Positions 41,268 to 48,567 of a stretch of DNA of 55,721 bases are shown one piece after another (positions within the stretch are counted from its first letter, which is position 1; each line of letters opens with the position of its first letter). Below the pieces are notes generated by a model. That model made no database searches and had not been told where the DNA came from. It saw only the letters and a list, made by a program, of their open reading frames with translations. Made by a program: the position numbers and the translations under genes. Source of the stretch: Opitutia bacterium UBA7397 (lineage in GTDB: Bacteria; Verrucomicrobiota; Verrucomicrobiia; Opitutales; UBA953); contig DKND01000044.1 of assembly GCA_002470605.1 (NCBI GenBank), forward strand, positions 44,410 through 100,130, read 5' to 3'.

Positions 41268-42880
41268 GGCTTAAAAGTCTGACGTTGTATGCTTGAATGC
41301 TGAGCCGAAGGCAATTTATCCGGGTAGTCCAAAGTGTAATGGAGTCCCCGGCTTTCATGCCGCTGTAGGGCACATTCGATGATGAGCTGAGCTACCTGAA
41401 TAAGGTTACGTAATTCCAGCAAACGTGGTTCAACCCGGAAATTCCAGTAATATTCTCGGACCTCATCGGCCAACATACTGATCCGCGTCCGGGCACGCTG
41501 CAGACGTTTCGTCGAACGGACGATGCCGACGTAATCCCACATCGTTCGGCGAAGCTCATCCCAGTTATGAATCAAGACGACACGCTCATCGGGATCTCCT
41601 GCCGAGCCATCGATCCATTCAGGTAGAACGGGAGGTGCTGACTGCGGCCGACGGGCAATCTCTTCGCACACCGCATTGGCTCCGTCGTGAGCCAAAACCA
41701 CAGCTTCTAACAAGGAATTGGAGGCTAAGCGATTAGCGCCATGCAGGCCGGTGCTGGCTACTTCGCCGACGGCATAAAGCCCTGGAAGCGATGTTCGTCC
41801 TGATAGGTCAGTCGCAACGCCCCCACAGAGATAGTGAGCCGCCGGGACGACTGGAATCGGCTCCTTAGTCAGGTCAAAGCCGGCTTTTCGACAGGTTTCA
41901 TAAATATGCGGGAAACGTTCCGCAAGATGACCCAAAGCGACCTGCGTGGCATCCAGTAAGACGTGGGGGGAACCATCGCGCTTCATGACCGAATCAATCG
42001 CCCGGGCCACAATATCACGAGGAGCCAAGTCACCTAGGGGATGGAAATCCTTCATGAAAGCCCGACCATTGATGTCCTTTAAAATCGCCCCTTCGCCTCT
42101 GACAGCTTCCGAGATCAAAGCCCGGCTTCCATCCGGCGCCTTCAACGCGGTCGGGTGGAATTGCACCATTTCCATATCATGAATCTTCGCTCCAGCCCGA
42201 TAAGCCATTGCGACGCCATCACCAGTGGCGATATCCGGGTTAGTCGTGAACTGATAGACTTGTCCGATGCCACCTGTCGCCAAAATAACCGTATGTGCAG
42301 CCAGAGTTTCTACCTTAGACGCGCGGGTGTTCAAGACATGCAGACCCAATACGCGATCTTCATCACTACCTGGGGCGATGGTGGCGTCGTTCTTGGCGCG
42401 GGTGATTAGATCGACTACAAGATGATGTTCCATCATGACCACCTTGGGCGCACGGGCGATTGCGCGCAGCAACGCCGACTCTATCGCCCGTCCGGTCATG
42501 TCGCGGGCGTGCAAAATTCTTCGCTTCGAATGACCGCCTTCGCGGCCTAAATCCGGTTGTCCATCTGTACCGTTTTCGAAATGGACGCCCCAACTGATCA
42601 GTTCAGCAACCCGCGCCGGACCCGCTTCGATGATATGCCTCACGACATCGACGTCGCAGAGCCCATCACCCGCCGTCAAAGTATCCTGCACATGGCTTGC
42701 GAAATCATCTGTCTTATCAGTCACGCAAGCGATCCCACCTTGAGCCCAATTCGTATTGGACTCCGAGCTGGTCTTCTTTGTGACAATAGCGACGGAAAGG
42801 CCTCGGTTGGCTAAGTTGAGCGCGAAGCTCAAGCCCCCGATACCGCTGCCAACCACGATTGCGTCGTAATAAGTCGCCAT
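41264..42880 (-). CDS. nadB: L-aspartate oxidase
   Basis: Flavoenzyme making iminoaspartate, the first step of de novo NAD synthesis. 538 residues. The FAD site is VVGSGIGGLSFA at the N-terminus. TNWAQGGIACV, GGHSKRRILHARDMTGR, VQFHPTAL, RDIVARAID and HYLCGGVATDLSGRTSLPGLYAVGE are the fumarate reductase/NadB core; the aspartate-oxidase character is shown by the FDLTKEPIPVVPAAHYLCGG stretch. panE follows in the same unit. No nadA or nadC is present. Confidence 0.95.
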   Translation of the reverse strand: MATYYDAIVVGSGIGGLSFALNLANRGLSVAIVTKKTSSESNTNWAQGGIACVTDKTDDFASHVQDTLTAGDGLCDVDVVRHIIEAGPARVAELISWGVHFENGTDGQPDLGREGGHSKRRILHARDMTGRAIESALLRAIARAPKVVMMEHHLVVDLITRAKNDATIAPGSDEDRVLGLHVLNTRASKVETLAAHTVILATGGIGQVYQFTTNPDIATGDGVAMAYRAGAKIHDMEMVQFHPTALKAPDGSRALISEAVRGEGAILKDINGRAFMKDFHPLGDLAPRDIVARAIDSVMKRDGSPHVLLDATQVALGHLAERFPHIYETCRKAGFDLTKEPIPVVPAAHYLCGGVATDLSGRTSLPGLYAVGEVASTGLHGANRLASNSLLEAVVLAHDGANAVCEEIARRPQSAPPVLPEWIDGSAGDPDERVVLIHNWDELRRTMWDYVGIVRSTKRLQRARTRISMLADEVREYYWNFRVEPRLLELRNLIQVAQLIIECALQRHESRGLHYTLDYPDKLPSAQHSSIQRQTFKP

Positions 42881-42885
42881 TCAGG

Positions 42886-42914
42886 CTAAAACCTAGGGCA
42901 GGAGAGGCCAGCAA
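42886..42914 (-). promoter_or_regulatory. Putative nadB-panE promoter (leaderless geometry)
   Basis: TTGCTG (42914-42909), 17-bp spacer, TTTTAG (42891-42886). The -35 ends 28 nt before the nadB ATG (42880). Confidence 0.35.
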
Positions 42915-42923
42915 CAAGCGGAT

Positions 42924-42951
42924 TTGACGAAATAGTCTTCTCCGTCATAAC
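42924..42951 (+). promoter_or_regulatory. Sigma70-type promoter of the CNNM gene
   Basis: TTGACG (5/6) at 42924-42929, 16-bp spacer, CATAAC (4/6) at 42946-42951, 9 nt to the GTG at 42961. Confidence 0.5.
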
Positions 42952-42960
42952 AAATAGGCA

Positions 42961-44286
42961 GTGGAAATCATCCTTATAGGCGCCTGCCTCCTCATCACGG
43001 CCTTCTTTGTTTTGGCAGAAATGGCCTTAGTCTCAGCTAATCGCCGTCGTTTAGCCAAAATGGCCGAAGGAGGAAATAAAGGGGCCAAGGTTGCGCTGGC
43101 CCTCCTAGCCGACCCTTCGAAGTTCCTCTCCACCGTCCAGGTCGGTATGACTTTCGGCGGTATCGTAGCGGCCATCTATGGCGGAACGCCCCTGACCAAT
43201 CGTCTCACGCCCGTCCTCGCGCAACTTCCGTGGGCATGGGGAGCGGAACATGCGCACGCCGTAGCAGGCGGAATCATCTCTTTCTCCATCGGAGCCCTTA
43301 CCGTAATCTTTGCAGAGATCGTTCCCAAGCGACTTGCGCTGATCAAACCCGAAAGTCTGGCCGCGAACTTCTCGCGCCCCATGGCCTTCGTCGCCGCCAT
43401 TTCTTCCCCGCTCGTCAACGCCATGAGCGCCTGTGCGGATGTGGTCATGTTCTTGTTCGGTAAAAAACGCGCCCCGGAAGACACCATGTCAGAAGACGAA
43501 CTACGCATGATGGTGGACCAGGGCATGGCCTCCGGAGTCTTACACGCATCCGAACATCGGATGGTTCATGGCGCTTTATCCTTGGACCTGATTACCGCCG
43601 AACAACTCATGACGCCAAGTAATCGCGTCGTCTGGCTTAATCTCGATGATTCCGAAGAAGTAAATTGGCGCAAAGTAGTGGCCTCAGGGCATACTTGGTT
43701 TCCGGTTTTCAAAGGATCAACCGACCGGCATCTTGGGGTTGTCTCAGTGAAAAGACTCTGGGCCAACTTATCCCTGACCGGCAGTGCCTCGATCAAAGAC
43801 CTCCTCACCGAATCTCCGACCGTGCCGCAACATAGCACCGGAACGCAGCTCTTAGAGCGGTTCCGGAAAGATAAGATACATCTGGCGCTGGTCACCGACG
43901 AGTTCGGGCGCGTGCGCGGCGTCGTATCTCTCAATGATGTCTTGGAATCCGTGGTCGGAGAATTACCCAACGAAGGCTCACCCGTAACCCAACCCAAGCC
44001 TGTAAGGCGGCGAGACGATGGCAGCTGGGTAGTCGATGCCGTTGTTTCGCTTGATGACTTTCGTGAAGCCACAGGAATCATCGGCCGCTTCCCTAGTGAA
44101 GGTACGGGACGCTTCACCGCTATCTCCGGGTTCATCATGCGTTCGCTTGGGCGCATCCCGAATGAAGGCGACAGAGTCGAAGCTCTCGGACACATCTTCG
44201 AAGTCATCGACATGGACGGCCACCGGCTGGATAAGGTCTTAGTCATGCCTAAGGCTTTACCAGCACCAGAAAAAAACGCTTCTTAA
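42961..44286 (+). CDS. CNNM/CorC-type membrane protein with CBS domains
   Basis: 441 residues, GTG start. Order: an N-terminal CNNM transmembrane domain (about 1-190) with hydrophobic spans such as IILIGACLLITAFFVLAEMAL, VGMTFGGIVAAIYGG and IISFSIGALTVIFAEIVPKR. A CBS pair follows (TAEQLMTPSNRVVWLN... and LVTDEFGRVRGVVSLNDVLE), then the CorC_HlyC domain (RRRDDGSWVVDAVVSLDDF...GDRVEALGHIFEVIDMDG). The family is implicated in Mg2+/Co2+ efflux; older annotations call it 'hemolysin'. It is monocistronic; its stop overlaps hisF's. Confidence 0.92.
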   Translation: MEIILIGACLLITAFFVLAEMALVSANRRRLAKMAEGGNKGAKVALALLADPSKFLSTVQVGMTFGGIVAAIYGGTPLTNRLTPVLAQLPWAWGAEHAHAVAGGIISFSIGALTVIFAEIVPKRLALIKPESLAANFSRPMAFVAAISSPLVNAMSACADVVMFLFGKKRAPEDTMSEDELRMMVDQGMASGVLHASEHRMVHGALSLDLITAEQLMTPSNRVVWLNLDDSEEVNWRKVVASGHTWFPVFKGSTDRHLGVVSVKRLWANLSLTGSASIKDLLTESPTVPQHSTGTQLLERFRKDKIHLALVTDEFGRVRGVVSLNDVLESVVGELPNEGSPVTQPKPVRRRDDGSWVVDAVVSLDDFREATGIIGRFPSEGTGRFTAISGFIMRSLGRIPNEGDRVEALGHIFEVIDMDGHRLDKVLVMPKALPAPEKNAS

Positions 44287-45041
44287 AGACGGACAGGTAA
44301 GCCGACGGACTTTAGATGCTCTTTCGCTTGCCGGACCGTAAAGGTTCCAAAGTGGAAAATACTCGCGGCCAAAACCGCGCTGGCGCCGCCATCTTTTAAA
44401 ACTTCCGCCAAATGGTCGAGCGTTCCAGCTCCACCAGAAGCTATCACGGGAACTTCGACCGCGGAGGATACCGCGAGATTAAGCGGTACGTCATAACCAG
44501 CTGCGGTTCCATCGCGATCCATGCTCGTCAGTAAGATTTCTCCGGCGCCTAAGGCATGCACTTTCTTGGCCCAGGCGACCGCATCGATACCGGTGGGCTT
44601 CCTTCCGCCATGGGTGAAGACTTCCCATTTTCCTGGGGCTACGCATTTGGCATCGATTGCTACAACAATGCATTGACTGCCGAATTTACGGGCGGCTTCC
44701 AAAATCAAATCCGGGTTCTGGATGGCTGCAGTATTGAGGGAAACTTTATCCGCTCCGGCGTTCAGCATGATACGGATATCGGCCACGGACCGCAGGCCAC
44801 CGCCGACGGTCAGCGGCATGAACACCTGATCGGCGGTCCTTTCGACGACATCTACGATTGTCTTACGCTCATCACTCGAGGCCGTGATATCCAAGAAAAC
44901 CAGTTCGTCGGCTCCTTGCTTTTCATAGGCCGCCGCGACCGCCACCGGGTCGCCAGCATCGCGTAATTCCTCAAATTTTATACCTTTGACGACACGACCG
45001 GCATGGACGTCGAGACAAGGAATGATGCGGACAGAAAGCAT
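44283..45041 (-). CDS. hisF: Imidazole glycerol phosphate synthase, cyclase subunit
   Basis: Closes the imidazole ring with ammonia delivered by HisH. 252 residues. The TIM barrel shows RIIPCLDVHAGRVVKGI (catalytic Asp), VFLDITASSDERK, PLTVGGGLRSV, ADKVSLNTAAI and LLTSMDRDGTAAGYD (second catalytic Asp). hisH is not in the window. It lies behind dtd (48 bp) at the end of the metG-menF-dtd-hisF block. Confidence 0.97.
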   Translation of the reverse strand: MLSVRIIPCLDVHAGRVVKGIKFEELRDAGDPVAVAAAYEKQGADELVFLDITASSDERKTIVDVVERTADQVFMPLTVGGGLRSVADIRIMLNAGADKVSLNTAAIQNPDLILEAARKFGSQCIVVAIDAKCVAPGKWEVFTHGGRKPTGIDAVAWAKKVHALGAGEILLTSMDRDGTAAGYDVPLNLAVSSAVEVPVIASGGAGTLDHLAEVLKDGGASAVLAASIFHFGTFTVRQAKEHLKSVGLPVRL

Positions 45042-45089
45042 GAGGCGAACAAATCGTTAGATTATCGGAGCTGGGAAGCAAAGATTAAA

Positions 45090-45527
45090 CTAGGTCAGGA
45101 CGACCGTCACTGGGCCGTCATTGATCAGGGCGACTTTCATGTCTGCCCCAAAAACACCGGTAGGAATTTTTTGCCCGATAAGCACGGCTAATTCCCGAAC
45201 AAATTGGTCGAAAAGCGGCTCGGCCAGCTCAGGTCGGGCGGCGTCATGGAATGACGGTCGATTTCCTTTCGCAAAACTTGCCAAGAGGGTAAATTGACTG
45301 ACCGCCAAGACTTCTCCCTGCGCATCCTGGAGCGTCCGACCCATCTTGCCTTGCTCGTCTTCCATCAGCCTTACCTTTGAAACATCAGTGGCCAGTCTCT
45401 TGACCTCCGCAGGCGTATCCGTGCCCGCCAGGCCAACCAGCAGCAAGTAACCGTGTCCGATTCGGGCCACGCAGACGCCATCCACCTCTACCGAAGCCGA
45501 AAGCACCCTCTGTAAAACGATTACCAC
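45090..45527 (-). CDS. dtd: D-aminoacyl-tRNA deacylase
   Basis: Removes D-amino acids and glycine mischarged on tRNA. 145 residues, normal for Dtd. The start GTG at 45527 abuts the menF stop, and the opening VIVLQRVLSASVEV matches the family. SQFTLLA (cross-subunit catalytic block) and NDGPVTVVL (the Gly-cisPro motif) are both present. It sits in a unit with metG and menF; a quality-control tRNA enzyme next to a tRNA synthetase is a sensible context. Confidence 0.95.
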   Translation of the reverse strand: MVIVLQRVLSASVEVDGVCVARIGHGYLLLVGLAGTDTPAEVKRLATDVSKVRLMEDEQGKMGRTLQDAQGEVLAVSQFTLLASFAKGNRPSFHDAARPELAEPLFDQFVRELAVLIGQKIPTGVFGADMKVALINDGPVTVVLT

Positions 45528-46871
45528 CTAGATCAACGCCTCCAAAATTGTCCGCAATTTCATTTCTGTCTCCGTAGATTCAGCTTCTGGATCCGAACCG
45601 GCGACGATACCTGCGCCCGCAAAGGCCCGGGCTTCGGCACCGCGAAGACGCGCACAACGCAAGGCCACAAAAAGCTTACCCGTGACCCCATCAAGACTGA
45701 CCCAACCAACGGCACCCGTATATAAACCACGATCGTGAGGCTCAAATCTGGGTATATGAGGCAAGGCAAGTTCGCGCGGCTTACCCCCGACCGCCGGGGT
45801 CGGATGCAATTCGCCCGCTACTTCAAGAAAACGCCGGTCTGCCGGCATCCGACCGACGATTGGAGAACGTAAATGCATGACATTTCCCAGACGTAAAAGC
45901 TCTTGATTACGCGTCGTCGCAGCGATGACTCCGACCATGCGAAGGCGTCTTAGGATCGAAGCGGTGACAGCGGTATGCTCGCGGATATCTTTGTCACTGG
46001 TTAGTAAGGCTTCGGCCAAACTGGCATCCTCCGAAGCTGATTCACCGCGACGTGTGGTCCCAGCCACCGATTCCGTTCGGACTTCGCCGTCAAAAACCGA
46101 AAGGAGGGTTTCTGGCGTCGAACCTATGAGAGCACCGTCCGGTTCATCGACTAAGAAAGTGTGACAGGCTGGATTGGCGCGTCGCAAGCGATGCAAGGTA
46201 GCGTAACTGCTGAACGCTTCTTTGCGTCGCCAAATAAAGGCGCGGGAAAGAACGATTTTTTCGAAAGTTCCTTCTTTGATAAGTTCAGTGGCACGTTGGA
46301 CCGCTGCGGGAAACCATGTTCCACCGACCTCATTCAACACTGTTGGAATCGGTGCACGCGAGGCAGGAGGATCAGACCGGTAGGTAAACTTACGGAACTG
46401 TTCAGCCCGTTCAATCAAGCGCTTCGCGCAACCCGAGGAAGCGGGCTCGGCCAAGGTCACCAAAGTCAGTTCATTTTCCGTGATGACCTGCCAAGCCGGC
46501 AAGAAGAGCTTGGCATCCATACCGGTATCGGCGTCACCGGGGTAAAAAGGGAAAGTTGCGATGATGCGAGGTGAGCCACCGACGGAAGATATCTTGGACT
46601 TGATTTTAGCCAGCCATTGGTCTGCGGCTTGAAAACGGCGGGGTCCACGTCCGTTCCACTCAATAACCGGCTTACCGGCGGCATGCGCACGTTTCCGGGA
46701 AGGATTTTCAAAATAGCCACGCGGTGCCGGCTCATCAATCGTCTCCAAGACCGCCAAGGGGTCCAACGGAGCGGTGGCAAACGTATAGGAAATCCAGCCT
46801 TCTCCATCGCGAATGGTTTCAGCCTCGGTCAGCAGCTTCAACTCTTCGTCGGCATCATTCACGGTGTTCAA
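45528..46871 (-). CDS. menF: Isochorismate synthase
   Basis: Chorismate-utilising enzyme for menaquinone. 447 residues. C-terminal catalytic landmarks: KIVLSRAFIW, LIGSTPETLL, ESVAGTTRRG, TSDKDIREH, LRSPIVG, LHPTPAVGGKP, DRGLYTGAVGW and VAGSDPEAESTETEMK. HPTPAVGG with the Glu-rich end favours isochorismate synthase over anthranilate or aminodeoxychorismate synthase. No initiating ATG is seen: TTG at 46871 or GTG at 46862 are the choices. No other men genes are near, so the pathway is split. A siderophore-type (DhbC) role cannot be excluded. Confidence 0.88.
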   Translation of the reverse strand: MNTVNDADEELKLLTEAETIRDGEGWISYTFATAPLDPLAVLETIDEPAPRGYFENPSRKRAHAAGKPVIEWNGRGPRRFQAADQWLAKIKSKISSVGGSPRIIATFPFYPGDADTGMDAKLFLPAWQVITENELTLVTLAEPASSGCAKRLIERAEQFRKFTYRSDPPASRAPIPTVLNEVGGTWFPAAVQRATELIKEGTFEKIVLSRAFIWRRKEAFSSYATLHRLRRANPACHTFLVDEPDGALIGSTPETLLSVFDGEVRTESVAGTTRRGESASEDASLAEALLTSDKDIREHTAVTASILRRLRMVGVIAATTRNQELLRLGNVMHLRSPIVGRMPADRRFLEVAGELHPTPAVGGKPRELALPHIPRFEPHDRGLYTGAVGWVSLDGVTGKLFVALRCARLRGAEARAFAGAGIVAGSDPEAESTETEMKLRTILEALI

Positions 46872-46897
46872 TGATTAAAGACCGCTTCAAGTCAGGA

Positions 46898-48439
46898 TTA
46901 AGCCGACGCCGGCGAGGCAGGCAGGTCGACCGGCGGGAAAAGAATGCATGCCTCCGCTACCTTGGATTGCGTGCATACCTGCGACCACTGCAACTGTCCT
47001 GCGAAGGTCGCAGGGACAGGTCGCCCGATGTTAGCAAGTAACTTAGCGGAAGCGGCCGGTATGACGGGCAATAAAACCGTCGCCACCAGACGGAGACCTT
47101 CTGCGACATGAGCCAAGCAGGAATCTAATCGGGCGCGATCGGCGGTTTCCGCGGATTTGGCCAATTTCCAGGGAGCTCGCGCCTCGATATAGGCATTCAT
47201 GGCGCTGATGAAAACCCAGAGGGTCTCCAGCGCGTGACTGACCTGATAGTCATCGATTGACGCCAAAAGTTTGGCCTCTGTGTCCGTCCACAAAGCCCGC
47301 AACCCTTGTTCCAATGGCTCGTCTGCGGCCGGCGCAGGAATGAGGCCCGCATAATTACGACCCACCATATTCAACAACCGATTGACGAGATTACCCAGAT
47401 TATTGCCGAGGTCGGCTTTATAGCGATTAACGAAACTTTCGTTCGAAAAATCCGCATCCTGTCCGACCACCATTTCACGGCAAAGGTAATAACGGAAGGC
47501 ATCGGCGCCGTGAGTCGTGATGTAATGTAAGGTACTGCCGGCATTTCCCGCACTCTTGGAGGCTTTCTGATTATTAATCGTCCACCAACCGTGCACGAGC
47601 AACTGCTTCGGCGGCTCCAAACCTAAGGCCTTGAGCATGCACGGCCAATACACCGCATGCGGCGGGGAAAGAATGTCTTTGCCGATCACGTGGACGTCCG
47701 CGGGCCAAAGATCACGATCAACGACGGCGGAATAGTAATTGGTCAAGGCGTCGAACCAGACATAAGTGACGTAATTCTTATCGAACGGTAATTCGATACC
47801 CCACGTCAGACGCGTCTTCGGACGTGAGATGCAGAGATCGTTCATGGGTTCTTTCAAGAACTCAAGGACCTGCTTTTGCCGGAAGCGTGGGTTAATGAAG
47901 TCAGGATGAGCCGTGAGATGCTCTACCAGCCAAGACTGGAATTGCGAAAGTTTGAAATAATAATTCTCTTCTGTCGTCTGCGTGACCTCGCCGTAAATAT
48001 CCGGCCAGGAACCATCCGGATTTCGATCTTTATCGGTCAGGAATTGCTCCTGACGGGTGGAATACCAGTCGGTCTTCTTGCCCAGATAGATTAGCCCTTG
48101 GTCGTAAAGCCGCTGCAAGAAATCTTGCACGACTACCTTATGACGGGGCTCAGTGGTCCGGATATAATCATCGTTCGAAATTGCGAGATCGACGAGCATC
48201 TGGCGGAATCCGACAGCGATCTCATCGACGAACACCTGAGGCTCAATGTTCCTCTTCTGGGCCGTCTGTTGGACTTTCTGGCCATGTTCATCCAATCCAG
48301 TCAGAAAATGGACCCGAGATCCTTGCATCCGTCGATAACGTGCGATGACATCCGCCAGCACCTTTTCGTAAGCATGACCGAGATGAGGAGCGCCATTGGC
48401 ATAATCAATGGCCGTAGTGATGTAAAACGAGCTAGGCAT
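46898..48439 (-). CDS. metG: Methionyl-tRNA synthetase
   Basis: Charges tRNA-Met for initiation and elongation. 513 residues, the short form without a C-terminal tRNA-binding domain. HIGH-type HLGH at residues 19-22, then GLDEHGQK. The KMSKS loop reads KASKS (292-296). The connective-peptide region (DWYSTRQEQFLTDKDRN...) has no CxxC zinc knuckle, so it belongs to the zinc-free subgroup. The ATG is preceded by a TTTAAT at -15, not by a Shine-Dalgarno. It heads metG-menF-dtd-hisF. Confidence 0.96.
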   Translation of the reverse strand: MPSSFYITTAIDYANGAPHLGHAYEKVLADVIARYRRMQGSRVHFLTGLDEHGQKVQQTAQKRNIEPQVFVDEIAVGFRQMLVDLAISNDDYIRTTEPRHKVVVQDFLQRLYDQGLIYLGKKTDWYSTRQEQFLTDKDRNPDGSWPDIYGEVTQTTEENYYFKLSQFQSWLVEHLTAHPDFINPRFRQKQVLEFLKEPMNDLCISRPKTRLTWGIELPFDKNYVTYVWFDALTNYYSAVVDRDLWPADVHVIGKDILSPPHAVYWPCMLKALGLEPPKQLLVHGWWTINNQKASKSAGNAGSTLHYITTHGADAFRYYLCREMVVGQDADFSNESFVNRYKADLGNNLGNLVNRLLNMVGRNYAGLIPAPAADEPLEQGLRALWTDTEAKLLASIDDYQVSHALETLWVFISAMNAYIEARAPWKLAKSAETADRARLDSCLAHVAEGLRLVATVLLPVIPAASAKLLANIGRPVPATFAGQLQWSQVCTQSKVAEACILFPPVDLPASPASA

Positions 48440-48567
48440 GAAAACTTAATTAAAGGGATAGGATGGAGCTTGGGGGTAGGACAACCCCGAAGGCGCAACA
48501 TTCACCTAAAGTGACTGGGAAGGCAACGAGACCCCCCTTTATTTCGCGCAGTTAGCGCAAGGACCGG
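48440..48567. other. 128-bp intergenic leader of metG
   Basis: No ORF fits. Small inverted repeats are visible: GGGG/CCCC with an 8-nt loop (48473-48488) and TGCGC/GCGCA-type arms (about 48544-48560) on the minus strand. I could not match any known riboswitch or T-box. Confidence 0.4.

Noticed and set aside
45528..46871. Calling the chorismate enzyme trpE or pabB
   Set aside because: The LHPTPAVGG and TSDKDIREH motifs fit isochorismate synthase, and no glutamine amidotransferase partner is adjacent.
48470..48545. Cobalamin-riboswitch-like words (CCCCGAAGG, CTGGGAAGGC) in the metG leader
   Set aside because: The order is reversed relative to a real cobalamin riboswitch, the B12 box is missing, and they lie on the strand opposite metG.
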